Shown: positions 18,702-25,607 of the stretch, piece by piece
Layout: each line of letters begins with the position of its first letter
How positions within the stretch are numbered: position 1 is the stretch's first letter
Origin: Nitrospirillum sp034653355
GTDB taxonomy: Bacteria; Pseudomonadota; Alphaproteobacteria; Azospirillales; Azospirillaceae
Reading direction: 5' to 3'
DNA length: 64,000 bases
Assembly: GCF_034653355.1 (NCBI RefSeq)
Contig: NZ_JAYEER010000001.1
Coordinates: forward strand, 682,001-746,000
Notes under the pieces: generated by a model
Told to the model about the DNA's origin: nothing
Seen by the model: only the letters and a program-made list of their open reading frames with translations
Database searches by the model: none
Program-made: the position numbers and the translations under genes

Positions 18702-18725
18702 CGGTGGTTCGCAACCACCGTGCCA
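18702..18725 (-). promoter_or_regulatory. Near-consensus sigma-54 (RpoN) promoter of the urease operon
   Basis: On the minus strand TGGCACGGTGGTTGC is read at 18725-18711. It matches the consensus TGGCACG-N4-TTGC, with the -24 GG and -12 GC exactly ten bases apart. Transcription would start near 18699, about 65 bases before ureD. The -12 half lies inside a perfect inverted repeat, CGGTGGTT-CGC-AACCACCG (18702-18720). Sigma-54 with NtrC control of urease under nitrogen limitation is known in other proteobacteria; here it is inferred. Confidence 0.8.
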
Positions 18726-18796
18726 CGATTTGACCACGCGGTCAGCGCGGCATGGCGAACCGTGCGGGCCGAAACCATCGCCCAGAAATTGGGCGT

Positions 18797-18847
18797 CTGC
18801 CCATGTGCGCCTAAAAGATGGGCAGGCCCCATACGTCATTTGACGTA
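18797..18847. promoter_or_regulatory. Two inverted repeats upstream of the urease promoter
   Basis: CTGCCCAT (18797-18804) is repeated inverted as ATGGGCAG (18818-18825), 13 bases apart. Next to it TACGTCA-TT-TGACGTA (18832-18847) is a perfect 7-2-7 palindrome. They lie about 75 to 135 bases before the -24 element, where an enhancer-binding activator would be expected, and also directly after the LysR stop. Neither matches the usual NtrC consensus closely; the palindrome could also be a LysR or other repressor site. Confidence 0.45.
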
Positions 18848-18852
18848 CGGCC

Positions 18853-19800
18853 TCACAGCAAGGCCTCGGGGTGGCTGGCTGCCAGCAGGCTGCGCACGCG
18901 CGGCACCAGGAAGTCTGACAGCGACTGCACCTTGGCCGGCAGCAGGGCCCGGTGCGGATAGACGATGGCCAGTTGCACCGGCTCCGGCGGATGCTCGGGC
19001 ATCACGATCTCCAGCGCGCCGGACTTCACCTCGTCCGCCACCTCCCACAGGGGTTTCAGCGCGATGCCGTGGCCATCCACCGCCCAGCGGGTCAGCACGT
19101 CGCCGTCATCGGCGTCCATGGGGCCGGCGATCGACAGCTTGGTGCTCTTGCTCTCGTCCTTGTCCCCATCGCCTTTGCGGGGGCTGGTCAGCGTCCAACG
19201 GTACTGCTGCGTGCCGGGGAAGCGCAGCAGCAGGCAGTCATGTTCCAGCAGATCGGACGGCGCCTTGGGCCGGCCGCGCGCCTCCAGATACCGGGGTGCC
19301 GCCACCAGCACGCGCCGCAGGTCGGCGATCTTGCGCACCACGAAGCTGCTGTCCTTCAGCGTGGCCATGCGGATGGCCATGTCCACGGACTCGCGCAGCA
19401 GATCCAGCAGATGGTCGGACAGGCGCAGGCGCACGTCCACCATGGGGTTGGCGGCGCGGAATTCCGGCACCAGGGGGCCCAGCACGCGCCGGCCGAAGCC
19501 CAGGGGTGCGGTCACCCGCACGCTGCCCGACGGCGCCCCCCCTTCCGCCGCGATGCTGCTGTGCGCCCGCTCCACCGCCTCCAACACCTCCAGGCAGTGC
19601 TGGTAGAAGACCAGGCCGGTTTCGGTGGCCTGCAGCTGGCGGGTGGTGCGGTTCAGCAGGCGGGCGCCCAGGTGCGCCTCCAGCTGCTGGATGCGATGGC
19701 TGACCAGGGCCGGCGACATGCGTAGGTTACGCCCGGCCGCCGACAGGCTGCCCAGGTCCACCACGCGCACGAAGACCTGCATGTTCTCCAGCAGGGCCAT
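18853..19800 (-). CDS. LysR-family transcriptional regulator of the purine/urease region
   Basis: A 315-residue LysR-type regulator. The DNA-binding domain covers about residues 1-60 (GSLSAAGRNLRMSPALVSHR) and the effector domain the rest, with LLRESVDMAIRM and WAVDGHGIALKP as typical family segments. The start is ATG at 19798-19800 (a GTG one codon earlier is possible), preceded by a G-rich ribosome site. It lies between guaD and the urease operon on the same strand and may control one or both. Its inducer is not known; a purine intermediate is a guess from position. Confidence 0.88.
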   Translation of the reverse strand: MALLENMQVFVRVVDLGSLSAAGRNLRMSPALVSHRIQQLEAHLGARLLNRTTRQLQATETGLVFYQHCLEVLEAVERAHSSIAAEGGAPSGSVRVTAPLGFGRRVLGPLVPEFRAANPMVDVRLRLSDHLLDLLRESVDMAIRMATLKDSSFVVRKIADLRRVLVAAPRYLEARGRPKAPSDLLEHDCLLLRFPGTQQYRWTLTSPRKGDGDKDESKSTKLSIAGPMDADDGDVLTRWAVDGHGIALKPLWEVADEVKSGALEIVMPEHPPEPVQLAIVYPHRALLPAKVQSLSDFLVPRVRSLLAASHPEALL

Positions 19801-19860
19801 CACCCCATCCCCCGACTAAGCGACCGCTTCCAGGCGACAATCTCACCCCTAGGGCAGTTT

Positions 19861-21201
19861 CTATGCAAGGGCGGGGCCGCCATCCCGATCATGCACCCGC
19901 TGGCCTTGGATATAGGTCGCGCGCACGGCGCGGTCGTCGCCCAGGGTCATCAGCAGGAACAGCTCTTCCTCCAGGTCGCCCTGGATGACGTCGCGCCTGT
20001 GGGCCATGGCGGGGGTGGCGGACGGGTCCAGCACCACCAGGTCGGCGTAACGGCCGGGGGCGATCTGGCCGATCTCTTCCGTCAGGCCCAACGCGGCGGC
20101 GTTGCCCCGGGTCATGAGGTCGAAGGCGGCCAGCGCCGGCCAGCTTTGACCGCGCAGCTGCAGCACCTTGTACCCCTCCCCCGCCGTCCGCAGCAGGGAA
20201 TAACTGGTGCCGCCGCCCACGTCGGTGGCCAGGCCCAGGCGCACCGGGCGCGCCGGGCTTTCCAGGGCGGCACGATCGAACAGGCCGCTGCCGATGAACA
20301 GGTTGCTGGTGGGGCAGAAGACGGCGATGGACGCCGTCTCGTGCATCCGGGCCATTTCCCGCTCGCCCAAATGGATGCAATGGCCGAACAGCGAGCGGTC
20401 GCCCAGCAGGCCGTAGCGGTCGTAGACGTCCAGGTAGTCCGCCGCCTCGGGATACAGGCGCGCCACCTGGCGGATTTCCTCATGGTTCTCCGACAGGTGG
20501 GTCTGCATGTAGACGCCGGGGTGCTCGCGCAGCAGCGCGCCCGCCGCCGCCAGCTGTTCGGGCGTGGAGGTGATGGCGAAGCGCGGCGTGACGGCGTAGC
20601 GCTGACGGCCCACGCCGTGCCAAGCGCCGATCAGCGCCTTGGAATGGTCATAGGCGGTCTGGGCGGTGTCGGTCAGGGCGATGGGGGCGTGGCGGTCCAT
20701 CATGACCTTGCCCGCCACCAGGCCCACGCCGCGCGCCTCCGCCTCCGTGAACAGGGCCTTGACCGAGCCGGGATGGACGCTGCCGTAGACCACGGCCGAC
20801 GTCGTGCCATTGCGCGCCAGCTCATCCAGGAAGAAGCGGGCGTTGCGGCTGGCGTGCGCGTGGTCGGCGTACCGCTGTTCCTCAATGAAGGTGTACTTCT
20901 CCAGCCACTCCATCAACTGCGCCCCGTAGGAGGCGATGACCTGGGTCTGGGGGAAGTGGATGTGGGTGTCGATCAAGCCCGGCAGGATCAGGCTGTTGGG
21001 GTAATGGTCCACCGCCATCCCGGCCGGCAGGGTGGGCAGCAGATCCGAGGCATTCCCCACCGCCGTGATGCGACCGGCCGTGACCACCACCAGCCCGTCG
21101 GCGATGTACCGATAGCTGTCGCGGTCGCCCGGGCCCTGGGGCGCGCGCAGGAAGGTCAAAAGCCGGCCGCGCAGGGCGGTGGTTCCGGGGGTGAACGCCA
21201 T
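19861..21201 (-). CDS. guaD: Guanine deaminase
   Basis: A 446-residue amidohydrolase that deaminates guanine to xanthine and so feeds xanthine dehydrogenase. Zinc-binding motif THIHFPQ near residue 79, the substrate loop with SYGAQLMEWLEKYTF that is characteristic of GuaD, QTHLSENHEE near residue 226, GHCIHL near residue 268 and the active-site Asp in LATDVGGGTS near residue 320 are all present. It is 14 bases after puuD and in the same operon direction. Confidence 0.94.
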   Translation of the reverse strand: MAFTPGTTALRGRLLTFLRAPQGPGDRDSYRYIADGLVVVTAGRITAVGNASDLLPTLPAGMAVDHYPNSLILPGLIDTHIHFPQTQVIASYGAQLMEWLEKYTFIEEQRYADHAHASRNARFFLDELARNGTTSAVVYGSVHPGSVKALFTEAEARGVGLVAGKVMMDRHAPIALTDTAQTAYDHSKALIGAWHGVGRQRYAVTPRFAITSTPEQLAAAGALLREHPGVYMQTHLSENHEEIRQVARLYPEAADYLDVYDRYGLLGDRSLFGHCIHLGEREMARMHETASIAVFCPTSNLFIGSGLFDRAALESPARPVRLGLATDVGGGTSYSLLRTAGEGYKVLQLRGQSWPALAAFDLMTRGNAAALGLTEEIGQIAPGRYADLVVLDPSATPAMAHRRDVIQGDLEEELFLLMTLGDDRAVRATYIQGQRVHDRDGGPALA

Positions 21202-21215
21202 GACGAATATCCAGG

Positions 21216-22438
21216 TTACGGGACGCTTGCGGATGCCATATGGGGCGATGCCGCACCGGCGGACCAGGCGGCCAGGATGGCCCGTTCCTCCGGCGTGATC
21301 AGGGTGACATTGCCGGGCGGCATGGCGCTGCTGAGCGCGGCCTGGCGCCGGATGTCGTCGGCATGGCGCAGGATATCGCCCGGATTGTCAAGGATGACGC
21401 CATGCGGCGGGGCGTTGATGCCGTCCCAAGCCGGGGACGCCGTATGGCACATGCTGCACCGGTTCATCACCACCTCCTGCGCCTGGGCGAAGGTGGCGGT
21501 GGGTATTGCGGCGCTGGCGGCCGGGCCGCCGTCGGCCGACCCCTGGGCGCTGAGCCAGGCGGTCAGGACAATGCCCGCCGCCGCCACGGCCCAGGTCCAC
21601 CAGGGCACCGGCTTGCCGGCGTGCTTGGTGTTGAAGAAATGGCGGATGGCGGCGCCCACCACCAGGATGACGGCGAAGATCACCCAGTTGTGGCGGGTCG
21701 CGTAGGTCAGCGGGTAATGATTGCCGATCATCAGGAAGACGACCGGCAGGGTCAGGTAGTTGTTGTGCATGGACCGCTGCTTCGCGGCCTTGCCCAGCGA
21801 CGGGTCCGGCGTGCCGCCGGCCAGCAGCGTCGCCACCACCTTGCGCTGGTTGGGGATGATCAGCAGGAAGACGTTGGCCACCATCATGGTGCCGATCAGG
21901 GCGCCCATCTGCAGCATGGCGCCGCGCGGGCTGAAAACGTGGGTCGTGCCCCAGCAGGCCGCCACCAGGAAGACGAAGCCCACCGCCGCCAGGGCGCCGT
22001 TGTGCCGGCCCAGGGGGAGCGGCACATCAGGTCATAGACGATCCAGCCCGCGGCCAGCAGGCCGACGCTGAGGCCGATGGCCTGCCATTGCGTGAACGCC
22101 ATGACCGACTGGTCGATCAGCAGCAGGTCCGCCCCCCGGTAATAGAGGACGCACAGCAGGAAAAAGCCGCTAAGCCAGGTGGTGTACGCCTCCCACTTGA
22201 ACCAGGTGAGTTCGGCCGGCATCTGGCTGGGCGCCACCAGGTACTTCACCATGTTGTAGAAACCGCCGCCGTGGACCTGCCAGGCCTCCCCCTGCACACC
22301 CTGCGGCAGGTGCGGCCGCTTGCGCAGGCTGGCGTCCAAGGCCATGAAGTAGAAGGAGGATCCGATCCACGCCACCGCCGCCACGATATGCAGCCAGCGC
22401 GCCAGCGTATTGACCCATTCCCAGAAAATGAACTCCAT
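21216..22438 (-). pseudogene. puuD: Urate hydroxylase PuuD with cytochrome c domain, frameshifted
   Basis: Membrane urate oxidase that converts urate to 5-hydroxyisourate. The N-terminal part (MEFIFWEWVNTLARWLHI, then several membrane helices) reads in one frame as far as YDLMCRSP. The continuation LGRHNGALAAVGFVFL, further helices and a C-terminal cytochrome c domain with the heme motif CSMCH read in another frame. The switch is at a run of five G at 22013-22017 (plus strand). One extra base there restores an uninterrupted protein of about 407 residues, the normal PuuD length. The two halves are well conserved, so either a recent mutation or a sequencing error is likely. Start ATG at 22436-22438. 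Confidence 0.88.
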
Positions 22439-22458
22439 GGCCCCGCCGCCCCGCCTTT

Positions 22459-22474
22459 TTGTGCAACCGCACAA
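22459..22474. promoter_or_regulatory. Inverted repeat before puuD, possible purine-regulator site
   Basis: TTGTGC-AACC-GCACAA is a perfect 6-4-6 inverted repeat, 20 bases upstream of the puuD start. A related element is found before uraH, where the minus strand reads TTGTGCATAAGC at about 29886-29875, keeping the left arm and the first two bases of the right arm at the same spacing. A shared operator for the two transcripts is inferred. Confidence 0.45.
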
Positions 22475-22562
22475 CGCTACGGGGACGGGCGCCGTCGCGC
22501 CAGGGTTCGCGTATCGGCAACAGCTTCAAAAATCATGGAAAGCCGACGGGCGTCATGCCCGA

Positions 22563-23537
22563 TCAGGCCGCGTTGCCGTCCCACCATCTCAGCACCCGCA
22601 GCGCCCGCAGGGTGACCCAGGGCGACGGCTTGCCCGGCCCGTCGTTGACCTTGAACCACACCCGCCCGCGCAGATCCCAGTCCAATGGCCAGGTGCCGTC
22701 AGCCTGGCGACGGGAGCGGAGGTGGGTAACGGCCTCCGCCAGCCTTGGGTCAGGCGGCGCAACGGTCAACTGGCCGGCGGCGCGGAAATAGTCCAGGGCG
22801 CGCAGGATGTCATAGCGCCAGCGGTTGGGATGCAGCAGGTCCAGGAACTGCGGGTCGGCCGGTTCGCCCGTCGTCAGGCGGCGGAACAGGTGGCGGGCCA
22901 GCAGGTAGTCCTCCCCCGTGCGCCGCGCGTCCCACGAGCGGTCGGTGCCGCCGGTGGCGCGCTCATACTCCAGCAGGCCTTCCAGCACGTTGAGGGTGCT
23001 GGCGAAGGAGGAACAGGTGGAGCCGGCGGCGCGCTCGCAATTCCAGCCGCCGTCCGGCTGGCGGTCATCCACCAGGCGTTCGACCAGGGCGGCGACGTCG
23101 GCGCCAAAATAGGCGCCGTTGGCCACCGTGCGGCCGTTGATGCATTCCTCCACCTCGCCCTGCCAGTAGGGCTGGCCACCCTCATCCCAGCGGGAGTGGG
23201 CACCGATCAGGGCGACAGTGCGGCGGGCCCGCTCCGTCGTGGGGTCCAGGCCGAATTCCCGCAGCTGGTCCAACGCGAAAGCGGTGGCCGTCCACGGCTG
23301 GCCGCTACGGTGCCACTCATCCGGGGTGAAATCGGCGGGGAAGAAGGCGCCGCCGGCCCATTGCCCGTCCGCATCCTGGCAGGCCAGCAGGCGGGCGCCC
23401 CAGCCTTCCGTTTCCACCTTGGCGCGTTCCGCCGCCCAATCCGCTTCCGGCAAGTCCAGCAGGTCACGCATCACTTGCCAGCGGATGGCCGGGTCGGCGC
23501 GCGTCAGCCAAAGGATCACCGCGTCTTGCTCAGGCAT
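22563..23537 (-). CDS. Squalene-cyclase-like (QW-repeat, alpha/alpha-barrel) protein in the purine operon
   Basis: A 324-residue soluble protein. Three QW-like motifs are visible: QDADGQWAGG (about residue 58), RQPDGGWNCE (about 165) and RQADGTWPLDW (about 285). This is the repeat of squalene-hopene cyclases and prenyltransferases, which fold as alpha-alpha barrels. It is half the size of a triterpene cyclase and no DxDD protonation motif is seen, so cyclase activity is unlikely. It lies between the nifS-like gene and puuD with gaps of 31 and 124 bases. Its function is unknown. Confidence 0.75.
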   Translation of the reverse strand: MPEQDAVILWLTRADPAIRWQVMRDLLDLPEADWAAERAKVETEGWGARLLACQDADGQWAGGAFFPADFTPDEWHRSGQPWTATAFALDQLREFGLDPTTERARRTVALIGAHSRWDEGGQPYWQGEVEECINGRTVANGAYFGADVAALVERLVDDRQPDGGWNCERAAGSTCSSFASTLNVLEGLLEYERATGGTDRSWDARRTGEDYLLARHLFRRLTTGEPADPQFLDLLHPNRWRYDILRALDYFRAAGQLTVAPPDPRLAEAVTHLRSRRQADGTWPLDWDLRGRVWFKVNDGPGKPSPWVTLRALRVLRWWDGNAA

Positions 23538-23568
23538 GGGCCATTCCCCCGTTTGCGCATCCGGGATA

Positions 23569-24723
23569 TTAGCGCGTCCGCAGCACCGCCGCGATACGGG
23601 CCACCGCCTGGTCAACATCCACCGGGGTGGTCCCCCGTCCCAGGCCAAAACGCAGGCTGCCGAAGGCCGCCGCCGCGTCCAGGCCCATCGCCGTCAGCAC
23701 ATGCGAGGGCTGGCCGGTGGTGGAGCGGCAGGCGGAACCGGTGGACAAGGCGAGGTCGGGCAGGTCCAGCAGAAGGTCGGCGGCGTCCACGCCCGGCAGC
23801 GTGACATTGAGGCAGCCGGGCAGGCCATCGGCCGGGCCGTTGCGCGTGACGCCGGGAACGGCGGCGCTCAGGCCCGCCCACAGCCGCGCCGTCAGCGCCA
23901 CCAGACGATCGCGATCCGCGTCGCGCCGCCGCAAAACCAGCCGCGCCGCCTCGGCGAAGCCCATGATCAAGGCGGTGGGCGGCGTACCCCAGGACCACGG
24001 TGCCGCCGGCGCCAACCCCGCCCGCGCCACCAGCGCGCCCACGCCCTGCGGCCCATAGAGTTTATGCGCCGACAGGGTGATCATATCGGGTCCGGAACGA
24101 TCCTCGCCCCCCAGGGCCAGCGGCCCGGTGGCCACGCGCTGCACCCCGTCGCAGTGCCACAGGGCGCCGTGGCGGCGGCACAGGTCGGCCACGGCCGCCA
24201 GCGGCTGCGGGCTGCCGACCTCATTGTTGGCGGCCATGAGCGACAGCACGGGCCGGGGACCGGCCCGACTCAAGGCGGTCTCAAGCGCATCCAGGCGGAT
24301 GACGCCCTTGCCATCCACCGGCAGCAGGGTCACGGCATGGCCGGCGGCGCGCAGGCCGTCCAGCTGGCGCAGCACGCTGTCATGCTCGACCGCCGAGACC
24401 AGCAGCGGGGCGCCGGCCGGCGCCAGCCCCTGAAGCGCCAGGCGGTTGGCCTCGCTGGCGCTGGGGGTGAAGGTGACTGTCGCATCCGCCGGCGCATCCA
24501 CCAGCGCCGCCACGGCGCGGCCGGCCTGGGCGACGGCCCGTGCGGCCTGGCGGCCGGGATTGTGATGGGCGGACTGGGCATTGCCGGCGTGGTCCGGGTG
24601 GAACCAGGGCAGCATGGCGGCCAGCACGGCGGGGTCCAGGGGCGTGCTGGCCAGATGATCCAGATAGATCACGCCGGTGTCGGCGCCGGCCAACGGACCG
24701 CCCTCCCCTGGATGGCCGCCCAC
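23569..24723 (-). CDS. Cysteine desulfurase, NifS4-like, for xanthine dehydrogenase cofactor sulfuration
   Basis: A 384-residue class V PLP aminotransferase-fold enzyme. The PLP lysine is in LSAHKLYGP (near residue 221) and the persulfide cysteine in STGSACRSTTG (near residue 330); VEHDSVL supplies the stacking histidine. The GTG start shares one base with the xdhC stop. In Rhodobacter capsulatus XdhC passes molybdenum cofactor to the desulfurase NifS4 for sulfuration before insertion into XdhB. The fusion of gene positions here strongly suggests the same role and not general iron-sulfur assembly. Confidence 0.88.
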   Translation of the reverse strand: MGGHPGEGGPLAGADTGVIYLDHLASTPLDPAVLAAMLPWFHPDHAGNAQSAHHNPGRQAARAVAQAGRAVAALVDAPADATVTFTPSASEANRLALQGLAPAGAPLLVSAVEHDSVLRQLDGLRAAGHAVTLLPVDGKGVIRLDALETALSRAGPRPVLSLMAANNEVGSPQPLAAVADLCRRHGALWHCDGVQRVATGPLALGGEDRSGPDMITLSAHKLYGPQGVGALVARAGLAPAAPWSWGTPPTALIMGFAEAARLVLRRRDADRDRLVALTARLWAGLSAAVPGVTRNGPADGLPGCLNVTLPGVDAADLLLDLPDLALSTGSACRSTTGQPSHVLTAMGLDAAAAFGSLRFGLGRGTTPVDVDQAVARIAAVLRTR

Positions 24724-25607
24724 TAGATGGCCCCGTAGATGTCGCCCATCATCACCGTGGTCTGCGGCGGCCGGCGCAACAGGGCCGTCAGCACCTCCGC
24801 CGCCGTCAGGGCGGCGATGACCTCCGGCCGCTTGTCGCCCGACAGGCCCGCGCCGATGGGGCAGATCAGGCGCCGCAAATGGTTGGGATTATACCCCTGC
24901 GCCTGGTACCAGCGGGAGAAGCGCTGGCGCTTGGTGTGCGACCCGATGAGGCCGACATAGGCCGTATCGGTGCGCTGCACCGCCTCCGCCGTGATGGCGA
25001 AGTCCAGGTCGTGGTTGTGGGTCATGATCAGGTAGCCGGCGCCGGGTGGGGCCAGGGCCACCTGGCTGGGCAGTTCCGTCGCCACGCGGATGTCGGCATC
25101 CACCGGCGGGTCGGGCGGGAATTCCGAGGCGCGGCTGTCCACCCATACCAGGCGCAGCGGCAGGGGCGCCATGGCGCGGGCCACCGCCTTGCCGACATGG
25201 CCGGCACCGAACAGCATCAGCCAGGGCTGACCGGCCAGGGCCGTCGCCTCCGCCGCGCGCAGGCGGTACAGCACCGCCTCGTCCACCCGCTCCACCGTCA
25301 GCACGACATGGCCGCCGCAGCATTGGCCCACCGCCGGGCCCAGGGGCACGTCCAGGCGCACCGGCTCGCCGCCCTCCGCCAACAGGCGGCGGGCGGTTTC
25401 CAGGCCCAGATGTTCCAGCCGGCCGCCACCCACCGTGCCTGTCTGCCAGTCGGCGCCCACCGCCATGGAGGCGCCGACCTCACGCGGGGTTGAGCCGCGC
25501 GCCTCCGTCACCGTGACCAGCACCACGGCCTCACCCCGGGCCAGGCAGGCGGCCAGGCCGGCGGATTGCGGACCGGGGGCGGAGAGCGGAACCTTGGGTG
25601 CCGTCAT
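24723..25607 (-). CDS. xdhC: Xanthine dehydrogenase accessory protein XdhC
   Basis: A 294-residue XdhC/CoxI family protein that binds the molybdenum cofactor, protects it during sulfuration and delivers it to xanthine dehydrogenase. The conserved opening VTVTEARGSTPREVGA, the GTVGGGRLE motif, the conserved QCCGG cysteines near residue 94 and the Rossmann-like LFGAGHVGKA are present. Start overlaps the xdhB stop (ATGA). Confidence 0.95.
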   Translation of the reverse strand: MTAPKVPLSAPGPQSAGLAACLARGEAVVLVTVTEARGSTPREVGASMAVGADWQTGTVGGGRLEHLGLETARRLLAEGGEPVRLDVPLGPAVGQCCGGHVVLTVERVDEAVLYRLRAAEATALAGQPWLMLFGAGHVGKAVARAMAPLPLRLVWVDSRASEFPPDPPVDADIRVATELPSQVALAPPGAGYLIMTHNHDLDFAITAEAVQRTDTAYVGLIGSHTKRQRFSRWYQAQGYNPNHLRRLICPIGAGLSGDKRPEVIAALTAAEVLTALLRRPPQTTVMMGDIYGAI

